Below are positions 32,987 to 40,089 of a stretch of 64,000 bases of DNA, piece by piece (the stretch's first letter is position 1; every line of letters begins with the position of its first letter). Made by a program: the position numbers and the translations under genes. This DNA comes from Fibrobacter sp. UWP2 (GTDB taxonomy: Bacteria; Fibrobacterota; Fibrobacteria; Fibrobacterales; Fibrobacteraceae), in assembly GCF_900141705.1 (NCBI RefSeq), contig NZ_FQYM01000001.1, forward strand, positions 1 to 64,000, in the 5' to 3' direction. The notes under the pieces are model-generated. The model was not told where the DNA came from and searched no databases. It saw only the letters and a program-made list of their open reading frames with translations.

Positions 32987-34429
32987 CTACTTCAGAATAA
33001 CATTCTTGACGTCCACCATGCCATTCTGCTCCACCCTCACCACATAGCGACCGCTGGCAAGGCCCTTGAGCTCCACGGTCCCGTTCTCGCATTTGGCGCT
33101 GAACACAGGGCGGCCCTGCATGTCGAACAGGTCTACCCTGGCGGAAGCCATCCCCGTCAGGTGCAATACACTGCCCGCGACATGGAGAGAAGCGGGTAGC
33201 CTTGCAACCGAGGGCATAATGGCATCGGTCGTATCCTTGGTCGTGGTATCTTTGACCGTGGTGTCCTTGGCGGTGGAATCATTCGCCGTCGTGTCCTGCT
33301 TGGTTGTATCGGGGATAAAGCTCTGCTTGTACGGAGAAACCACGCTTTCGACCGGGTGCTCCTTGAGGCTCGCCATAAGGCTGTCGAACGCAGGCTTGGG
33401 CCGTAAATTGTCGTCGTAGATAAGCCCCTTTTGCCTGTTAAGGCCGCCAAGCCAGCTCCACTTGTCACTCACGCCCCAAATGAGGAACGTGCCCATGTTG
33501 GGTTCTTCGAGGAACACATCCATGTATTCGCGGTAATTGCGGCCCTGGCGCGCCAGGTCGGCGCTAGAGACGTTGATGCCGCTCTTGAAGCCAATGTCGA
33601 GCTCGGTAATGTTCAGCTTGACCCCGAGTTTGGCGAGCTCCCTCGCAAAGGCGCGGAGGCTATCCGGGGAACCGATGAAGTGCTTGTCGGTGGTGGTGTC
33701 CTCGACGTGCGTCTGGGAACCCACGCAGGTGATAGGAATTCCATTGGCGACCCAGCGCTTGACCTGCTCCAGCACGAACCCGGCCTTGGCTTTGGGGCTG
33801 ATTCCCTGTTCAAGGTTGTAATCGTTGTAGCAGAGCTCCGCATCCGGGTCCACGGCGTGCGCCCACACGAAGGCGGAGTCGATGAACTCAGGGCCAATTC
33901 CCTGGTACCACACAGAATAGCTGCGCCACATGGGCTCGTTGTTGCTTACCGCTTCGTTTACCACGTCCCATTCGTCAACTTGGCCTTTCCAGTGCCCAAC
34001 GACTTTTTCGATGTGGTTCTTGAGCACGGCGAGAAGCTTTTTCTTATCGTTCTTGTAGTTGTTTACCCAGTTTGGGACCTGGCTATGCCAAGCAAGAGCG
34101 TGACCGCGGACGCGCATGCCGTTGGCTTTGGCATACTTGACCATCTTGTCGCCGTTGCCATAGTTGAAGCGGCCTTCCTGGGGTTCAGTGGCGTCGAACT
34201 TCATCTCGTTTTCGGCGACGACCACATTGAACTGGGTCTTGTGAATTTTTTCGTAATCACCGGGAAGTCCTCCGCCGAACCACTGGGAATTCAGGATGGC
34301 GCCGACGTAGCGGCCACGTTCCTCGGCAAGGGATCTGAGGGTGGGTTCCTGGGCGTAGGCGCTCACCGCACCAGCTCCAAATAGGGTCGCGGCAAGTATA
34401 GCCGCCATAGCAGAATGTGATTTATGCAT
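32987..34429 (-). CDS. GH10 endo-beta-1,4-xylanase with Thr-rich linker and sorting domain
   Basis: A 480-residue secreted xylanase. Signal peptide to about residue 26 (AVSAYAQ), then a TIM barrel of about 330 residues. The acid/base Glu159 is in WDVVNEAV and the nucleophile Glu276 is in NITELDIG. The substrate-contact segments HALAWHSQVPNW and WGVSDKWSW are intact. A linker of Asp-Thr-Thr-Lys repeats spans about 375-400. The last 75 residues (VDLFDMQGRPVFSAK ... SGRYVVRVEQNG) resemble a type A sorting domain. AAGGAG precedes the ATG. Together with GH127, CE1, CE15 and PL9 it fits a plant cell wall degrader. Confidence 0.95.
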   Translation of the reverse strand: MHKSHSAMAAILAATLFGAGAVSAYAQEPTLRSLAEERGRYVGAILNSQWFGGGLPGDYEKIHKTQFNVVVAENEMKFDATEPQEGRFNYGNGDKMVKYAKANGMRVRGHALAWHSQVPNWVNNYKNDKKKLLAVLKNHIEKVVGHWKGQVDEWDVVNEAVSNNEPMWRSYSVWYQGIGPEFIDSAFVWAHAVDPDAELCYNDYNLEQGISPKAKAGFVLEQVKRWVANGIPITCVGSQTHVEDTTTDKHFIGSPDSLRAFARELAKLGVKLNITELDIGFKSGINVSSADLARQGRNYREYMDVFLEEPNMGTFLIWGVSDKWSWLGGLNRQKGLIYDDNLRPKPAFDSLMASLKEHPVESVVSPYKQSFIPDTTKQDTTANDSTAKDTTVKDTTTKDTTDAIMPSVARLPASLHVAGSVLHLTGMASARVDLFDMQGRPVFSAKCENGTVELKGLASGRYVVRVEQNGMVDVKNVILK

Positions 34430-34602
34430 TCTTTGTACTCCTTTGTATGCCCTAACCCTAATTTAACCCTGCGTATAAAATAAACAAAAAAAAGAATGCA
34501 GGACGTAAACAAAAATATGCAATCTGGTTTTGCTAAAATTTTTAGTTTTTTAATGAAAAAAGCAAAATCACGAGCCGAACCCATGGTTCAAGGAGCAAAA
34601 AA

Positions 34603-35499
34603 ATGACCCGTCACTTGAAACTCGTTTTCGCCATGTCGGCAATGATTGCCACTGCAGCCACGTTCACCGCCTGCGAAAAGCAGAGTGCCGAACAAACTAA
34701 AACACAGTCCGCGCCCCAGACAAAGGCGGCCCCACAGCAGTCCAAGTCGGTGGTGGTCTACTACTCACAAACAGGCTCCACCAAAAAGCTCGCGCAAATT
34801 TTCAAGAACGCCCGCAATGCCGACGAATTTGAACTGACGCTAGAAAAGCCCTACCCCTCCACCTACGACAGCACCATCGCCGAGGTCCGCGCGGAGCGCG
34901 AAACCAAGCAGTGGCCCGCGCTGGCGAACGCCAAGCTCGAAGTCGCCAAGTACGACACCGTATTCTTGGGCTACCCCATCATGTTCGGTTCCTTTGCACC
35001 GCCAATTTACTCATTCCTAAGCGCAAACGACCTGGGCGGCAAGGTGGTTGTGCCGTTCTGCACCTATGGCAGCGGCGGACGCAAAGCAAGCTCCGAAGAA
35101 CTCAAGACGCTTGAACCAGGCGCAAACGTAACGCTCGCCTATGGGATTTCGAACAAGAGAATCAACGCCGAGAACGGCACCGAAGTCGCCGTGAAGGAAG
35201 TGGAAGGATTCTTCGCCGACTTGGAAACCGGCAAAACCGAGGCAATGCTTATGGGCGGGTATTCGGAGCAAAAGCCCCTTACCGTCGAGGATTCCGCCGC
35301 CTTCGCCGAAGGCACCAGGGACTACGCCTACCTGAACTTGAAGCCGCTCAGCGTCTCAAAACAGGTTGTTGCCGGCATGAACTACCTATTCGTGTGCGAA
35401 ATGAAGGCGTTTGGTGGCCCCGCGGTGCAAGCGAACGTGAAAATCTTCAAGCCGCTCCCCGGTCAGGGCGAGGCCGAACTCATTGGCGTGGAACAATAG
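34603..35499 (+). CDS. Flavodoxin-like lipoprotein with C-terminal cystatin-like domain
   Basis: A 298-residue lipoprotein (signal peptide ending FTAC). A flavodoxin domain starts near residue 48: the FMN phosphate loop is YYSQTGSTKKLA, and GYPIMFGSFAPPIYSFL and FCTYGSGGR line the flavin site. Residues about 230-298 form a separate cystatin-like domain with the QVVAG motif at 254-258 (KQVVAGMNYLFVCE). A flavodoxin outside the cytoplasm would need an unusual electron donor and FMN delivery. The cystatin-like part could inhibit cysteine proteases or just be a structural module. AAGGAG precedes the ATG. Transcribed divergently from the xylanase gene. Confidence 0.83.
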   Translation: MTRHLKLVFAMSAMIATAATFTACEKQSAEQTKTQSAPQTKAAPQQSKSVVVYYSQTGSTKKLAQIFKNARNADEFELTLEKPYPSTYDSTIAEVRAERETKQWPALANAKLEVAKYDTVFLGYPIMFGSFAPPIYSFLSANDLGGKVVVPFCTYGSGGRKASSEELKTLEPGANVTLAYGISNKRINAENGTEVAVKEVEGFFADLETGKTEAMLMGGYSEQKPLTVEDSAAFAEGTRDYAYLNLKPLSVSKQVVAGMNYLFVCEMKAFGGPAVQANVKIFKPLPGQGEAELIGVEQ

Positions 35500-35534
35500 C
35501 TTCCGCAAGATTTGAGCGGGAACCCCACAAACGC

Positions 35535-36335
35535 TTACTCGTCTTCGCCCTCATCTGCGTTCATGACGCAACGAAGGTTGTACAGGTTATCCTTTCTTGA
35601 ATTCGGGAAATCATCCACCCAAATTGACCCTCCCCAGAAAGTCACCGCACTTGCGATAGTGCAAGTAAAGGGATCGTTGTCTTCTTCAACGAGCCAGAAA
35701 CCACTTCGATCCCCAATCAAATGCATGTTGAAGCCATTGGAAAGGCCGCCAGCACCGTAAGCTTCGCAATAGTTACTACGGCTTCCGTCTTCATTTAACA
35801 TATCCTCCTGAACCACCGAAGAACAGAAATACTCGCTTTCGTATCCATGTTCCAGAAGCCTGCGCAAACTTTTTTCCAATGTCAAAGCTTCTTTTGCGGA
35901 AGGCACATGCCACCCGGGCGGACAAAGCCCCTGGAATCCTGTCGTATCTCTGATGGCCAGCCACTTGCGATCGTAGTCGTGTCCTTTACCCATCGCTTCG
36001 GACCAGGTATAAAGGCATTCATCCCCAACACCTTTTTCACAGAGGGTGTCTTCGGGCGAATACTTCATGTTCTCCGCCATCCAAATCTGATCTCCGAATT
36101 TAATGACTTTATATGTACTAGAATCGCGCGGATCGATAATGGTCGAATCCTCGTTGATTATAGTAGAGAGCACTATAGACGAACTGCTTTCTGGCACAGT
36201 CTCGCTAGACGTGATTTCTTCTGAAGAAGAACTTGGCAAAGGTTCTTCTTTTGCGCCCGATGACGAATCGTCCCCGCACGCAATCAGGGTAACGGCCAAA
36301 ATGGAGCAAGCAGCAAATAAAGGATAAAATTTCAT
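35535..36335 (-). CDS. FISUMP-domain lipoprotein (second copy in the window)
   Basis: A 266-residue lipoprotein of the Fibrobacter major paralogous family. The signal peptide ends in LIAC, followed by GDDSSSG and a Ser/Glu linker. The FISUMP domain carries YKVIKFGDQIWMAENMKY, CLYTWSEAMGKG, CPPGWHVPSAKEA and YNLRCVM. Compared with the copy at 24831, the middle part is divergent, and the FWSST motif is not obvious (FWGGSIW instead). The protein ends in an acidic tail (DEGEDE). It shares a strand with the PL9 gene upstream, 24 bases away, so the two may be co-transcribed. Confidence 0.87.
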   Translation of the reverse strand: MKFYPLFAACSILAVTLIACGDDSSSGAKEEPLPSSSSEEITSSETVPESSSSIVLSTIINEDSTIIDPRDSSTYKVIKFGDQIWMAENMKYSPEDTLCEKGVGDECLYTWSEAMGKGHDYDRKWLAIRDTTGFQGLCPPGWHVPSAKEALTLEKSLRRLLEHGYESEYFCSSVVQEDMLNEDGSRSNYCEAYGAGGLSNGFNMHLIGDRSGFWLVEEDNDPFTCTIASAVTFWGGSIWVDDFPNSRKDNLYNLRCVMNADEGEDE

Positions 36336-36359
36336 CTGTAACTCCCGATGTTAAAGTGT

Positions 36360-37985
36360 TTAGTATTTTAAATATACATTCTTGTTGGGGACAAAGTCTG
36401 CGCCATACTCAACCAGCACCTTTCCAAAGAAGCGCCCCTGCAAATCGAAAGCCTTCACCAAGCGCGACGTTTTGAGGTCACGAGAATTGCGGACAGCTTT
36501 CCTGAAAATCGGCGTCGTGCTACCCGAGCTCATCCCGTATTCGAACGCACCCAAGTCAGGTGCTTCGCCCACAAACGGGAACCCGAGATCTTCGCCCTTG
36601 TCGATGGCACGGCTCCCCTTCTTGAGTTTCAAGAAGCCCACATCGGGCAAGCTACCGTCAGCGTTACGCGGGCCCAAGATTCCCGAAATCGTCGAGAGGT
36701 CCTTGCCGGTGACGGTCATGCTCGGGTCATCGAGACTCTCAAAATCGTCTTCGGTCAGGTCGAGTTTCAGGTTCCAAGTGTTGTTTTCGCCGGCGGGGCA
36801 TTCCACGTAGTGGTCGATGCCCTGGCTCGGTATATACTCCCAGCATTCCCCGACTTGAGAATTCTTGTTCGGGAAGGCGATGTTGTTCTTGAGCACGTGC
36901 GCGTTGTCGCCGGTGAGGGGCGCCACCTCGGCAATGCGGTTCCCCTGAGAATCGAAGAGCGTCGATGCCATGGCAAATTCGCGGTCCTTGTTCATGTACG
37001 ACGTGTTGTTGAGCCACTTGCTGCCCACGCCGGTATAGTTTGCATAAAAGCCCGTCGCCTTGTTTTTCCAGGCGGCGCAGAACTTGATGGTATGCCGCCC
37101 GCCGCCGAGGGTGCTCTCACCCATCTTGATGCCGTGACCGTTGCCGTTCTTCGGGTTTCCAAGTCCGTAATCGCTGTAGCCGTTCCCCATGGCGTAGCAG
37201 TTCTCCAGCACCACGGGGAATTCCTGGTTGATGAAGTCGAAGCCATCGTCGCTGTTCCACCAGGAGCGGCACCCGATGAACTTCGTGGTATCACCCTCGC
37301 CGGGTTTCTGGTAATGCGCGCCGAAGCCGTCGGCATTTTCGCCGTCGCCCTGCCAGCCCAAGGGGTCGTAGTTGTCGTGGGCATCGCAGTTCAAGAAGAT
37401 GTGTCCGCCGCCATCTGGCGCGCCGTCGTTCGCGAAGAACCCGGGGCCTGCGTTGTGGTGGCTGTCCATATTTTCCAAGAAGATGTGCTTGCTCGCGTAA
37501 AGAAACACGCCGGAATTCGAGTTGTGCTTCATGGGCGTGTTCCGCACCTCGAAACCCTTCAAATGCAAATACTTTGCCGAAATCACGATGGGAGACGTGT
37601 ACATCGCGCCTTCGGGAGTGCCGTCGCTATGGTCCGTGCCTGCGGCCACGGGGAGGTTCGCGCCGTCAAAAATCGGGCGCTCGCCCGGGTAGGCCAGGTA
37701 ATGGATGCGGTTGTCGTCGCTCTCGCCGCTTGCCGTCAAGACTATTGCCGCAGTCATTTTGTACCGTGCAAAAAAGACGGTATCGCGCAGGTCGTAGATG
37801 CCGCCGCGAACCCACACGGTGTCGCCCGCGTGCACCACGGTATTCGCCTTGTTGAGCGAGGCGAAGGGCTTGTCCTTTGTGCCCGCGCTGGCATCGTTGC
37901 CATCGGGTGCCACGTAATACACGGCACCGAAGGATTGCAGCGCCGCGAGGGCGAGCCCTAGCGCAAAAAAGAACCTCTTTGCCAT
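36360..37985 (-). CDS. Pectate lyase family 9-like, right-handed beta-helix protein
   Basis: A 541-residue secreted protein with a clear signal peptide and a parallel beta-helix domain. It begins with the typical YYVAPDGNDASAGTKDKPF start. The PL9 signatures CDAHDNYDP, GENADGFGAH and CRSWWNSDDGFDF provide the calcium-site Asp residues, and NGHGIKMGES contains a candidate catalytic Lys in the position known from Pel9A. It would cleave polygalacturonate by beta-elimination. The C-terminal 45 residues (LVKAFDLQGRFFGKVL) resemble the start of a sorting domain but are shorter than in GH10 or GH127. GGAGG precedes the ATG. Confidence 0.88.
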   Translation of the reverse strand: MAKRFFFALGLALAALQSFGAVYYVAPDGNDASAGTKDKPFASLNKANTVVHAGDTVWVRGGIYDLRDTVFFARYKMTAAIVLTASGESDDNRIHYLAYPGERPIFDGANLPVAAGTDHSDGTPEGAMYTSPIVISAKYLHLKGFEVRNTPMKHNSNSGVFLYASKHIFLENMDSHHNAGPGFFANDGAPDGGGHIFLNCDAHDNYDPLGWQGDGENADGFGAHYQKPGEGDTTKFIGCRSWWNSDDGFDFINQEFPVVLENCYAMGNGYSDYGLGNPKNGNGHGIKMGESTLGGGRHTIKFCAAWKNKATGFYANYTGVGSKWLNNTSYMNKDREFAMASTLFDSQGNRIAEVAPLTGDNAHVLKNNIAFPNKNSQVGECWEYIPSQGIDHYVECPAGENNTWNLKLDLTEDDFESLDDPSMTVTGKDLSTISGILGPRNADGSLPDVGFLKLKKGSRAIDKGEDLGFPFVGEAPDLGAFEYGMSSGSTTPIFRKAVRNSRDLKTSRLVKAFDLQGRFFGKVLVEYGADFVPNKNVYLKY

Positions 37986-38051
37986 ACAACCTCCACAGAT
38001 GTTTATAATATAAACAAAATGTGTCGTATGCGAAACAAAAAAAAATTAGAC

Positions 38052-39767
38052 CTAGCAAGAGCCGAAGTTGAATACGTGGCGGTTGTAGCTCGATGTGAGC
38101 AGGTAAACCTTGTCCACATGCGTCGACATGAACATGTTCACAAGGTAAGCGCGAAGGTCCGTCACCGCGCGCTCCAAGTCCGTCACGTCCATGATGACAC
38201 CGTTGTCCTTCACAATAAGCGTAATTCCGCTTTTCTTTACAATGACGCTGAACTCCATGTAGATTTTGCGGCCGCGGTTGCGTTCGTAAATCGTCATGCC
38301 AAGTTCCTCAACAAGGAGCATCACCTTCGTGCGCATTGCTGTATCAAAGCCCCTCGATTCCAAAAGCGTCCCCACGTCATCGCGGAAAGCCAACAGACTC
38401 TCTGGGAAAAGCAGCACGTTTCGCATATGCCAATCACCCGAGGCCTTGAACTCGTCCAGCAAAAGCGGGAACCCCTTGCGTCCGTAAAGCAGCAGGTGCA
38501 AAACAATTGACAAAGCTAACGCCAAAAACGGCGCCACGGCAAAGCCCATCCAAAATCCGTCCGGAATAAGCGTTTGCAGCCCGAACGCACAGACGACAGG
38601 ACTCAAAAAGACGATCATAACAATCATCGATATCGAAAGCACCGGTTGCTCATGCTCATAGTAGGCGGCATATACCTTTACGATCGCCATCGGCAGCATG
38701 CCCACGGCGGCGGCACGCACAGCAAGCACCGCTGCGCCCACCAGTTCACCCGAATGGATGTGAAACAGGTGCACCACCCACGGGGCAAACAAAAAGAGGG
38801 CGACCGATACGAGAACGCCTTCCTTAAAAAGTGTGTAATTCACAAACCGCATCGCCTGCGCAACGCCGTTCCCGTTCTTCTCGCCGCGGTAAATATTGAT
38901 GAGCGGTTCCGCCGCAAGCCATACCCCGTTAAACAGCACGCCCATTTCGATGAGTTCGTACATCATCGAGAGTACGGGCAACGGCCCCGTACCGTGCACT
39001 GTGATAAAGTAATGGTTCGTTACAGCAGTAAACAACGTAAAAAAGAGGAACTCGAGCGATTCCGCCATGCTGAACCGCACTACCGAAGCGCTATCGCGGG
39101 CGGTCACGTGCCATATAAACTTGAGGGTATTCGTCTTCTTGAAAAAATGCACGGCAAGCACAAGCGTGCTCAGGACATTCGCAAGGAGCGTACCGAGCGC
39201 AATGCCCTCCATGCCCATTTGACGGCCCAGCAAAAACGAGAGCGCAGCGTTTGAGCCGAGCAGCACCGTATAAGACGCATTACAGATTTTCACGTCGCCG
39301 TCGGCATACACCATCTGCTGCAAAAAGCAATTCACCGGGATGGCAAAGGCCACCCACACAAAATAACGGTAGAACTCGTTGACATAGTTGCCTAAATCTG
39401 GGTCCACCCCCACAAAGTTCAATATGGCAACGCGGGCCATGAAGAACAAGGCAAGGAGGGCAAGGCCAATCACCGTCGAAAGGATGAGCCCCTGGCCAAA
39501 GAACCCATTGGCGCGAACCCGGCACAAGCGCCCAATTTCAATCGAATAGCACACGCGGCTTCCAACCATCACGATCGCGCTCACAAAGAACACGAACGAA
39601 AACATGGGTGTAAACATGGAAACGGCGGCAAGCGCCTTCTCGCCCAACACCTGTGCCGAGACCACTTTGTCTACGAGCACGTTCGCGATTTCTACACACG
39701 CAGAAACCGACGCCGTAAAGAGCATCGACTTGAAGCGCCTGCCGCAAAACGTGTCGTTTATTTTCAT
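38052..39767 (-). CDS. MATE-family transporter fused to a divergent GHKL ATPase domain
   Basis: A 571-residue protein. Residues about 10-445 form twelve membrane helices of the MATE/polysaccharide-flippase type. The last 115 residues are cytosolic and resemble the GHKL ATPase fold of RsbW/SpoIIAB kinases. They contain VMLLVEELGMTIYERN in the N-box position, with Thr or Met where Asn is expected, and VKDNGV as the DXG nucleotide motif; no GLGL lid motif is visible. ATP binding may therefore be altered. It is third in an operon with a PP2C phosphatase and a STAS protein, so the ATPase-like domain may bind the STAS partner and gate the transporter. That function is inference. Confidence 0.8.
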   Translation of the reverse strand: MKINDTFCGRRFKSMLFTASVSACVEIANVLVDKVVSAQVLGEKALAAVSMFTPMFSFVFFVSAIVMVGSRVCYSIEIGRLCRVRANGFFGQGLILSTVIGLALLALFFMARVAILNFVGVDPDLGNYVNEFYRYFVWVAFAIPVNCFLQQMVYADGDVKICNASYTVLLGSNAALSFLLGRQMGMEGIALGTLLANVLSTLVLAVHFFKKTNTLKFIWHVTARDSASVVRFSMAESLEFLFFTLFTAVTNHYFITVHGTGPLPVLSMMYELIEMGVLFNGVWLAAEPLINIYRGEKNGNGVAQAMRFVNYTLFKEGVLVSVALFLFAPWVVHLFHIHSGELVGAAVLAVRAAAVGMLPMAIVKVYAAYYEHEQPVLSISMIVMIVFLSPVVCAFGLQTLIPDGFWMGFAVAPFLALALSIVLHLLLYGRKGFPLLLDEFKASGDWHMRNVLLFPESLLAFRDDVGTLLESRGFDTAMRTKVMLLVEELGMTIYERNRGRKIYMEFSVIVKKSGITLIVKDNGVIMDVTDLERAVTDLRAYLVNMFMSTHVDKVYLLTSSYNRHVFNFGSC

Positions 39768-39773
39768 TTGGGA

Positions 39774-40070
39774 CTATGCGAGCGTCAAGATATCGCTGAA
39801 GCCTGTGACGTCAAAGATCTCCTTCACTTCGGGTCCGGCGTTCTTGATGACCATGGAACCCTGCTTGTTCATCACCTTCTGTGCCGAAAGCAAAATGCGG
39901 AGGCCCGCCGACGAAATGTAGGCGAGTTTCGCGAAATCGAACACAAGGTTCTTGACGCCATCGAGCTTTCCCTGGATCTCGTTGCCGAGTTCGGGCGCGG
40001 TAAGCGTATCAAGGCGACCTTCGAGGCTCACTGTCAGTGTATCGTTTTCTTGTATCTTTTCAATTTTCAT
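39774..40070 (-). CDS. STAS-domain anti-sigma-factor antagonist
   Basis: A 98-residue single STAS domain of the SpoIIAA/RsbV type. It has the expected strands and the phosphoacceptor region YISSAGLRILLSAQK; one of the two Ser near residue 54-55 is the probable phosphorylation site. Dephosphorylated STAS proteins bind GHKL kinases. The start was placed at 40070 because GAGG lies six bases upstream and the longer frame has no support. It sits between the phosphatase and the MATE-ATPase gene, 19 and 6 bases away. Confidence 0.9.
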   Translation of the reverse strand: MKIEKIQENDTLTVSLEGRLDTLTAPELGNEIQGKLDGVKNLVFDFAKLAYISSAGLRILLSAQKVMNKQGSMVIKNAGPEVKEIFDVTGFSDILTLA

Positions 40071-40089
40071 ATTGACCTCTTTTTTATTA

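Noticed and set aside
33215-33300. Repeats in the GH10 gene considered as CRISPR-like or minisatellite
   Set aside because: They encode the in-frame Asp-Thr-Thr-Lys linker between catalytic and sorting domains.
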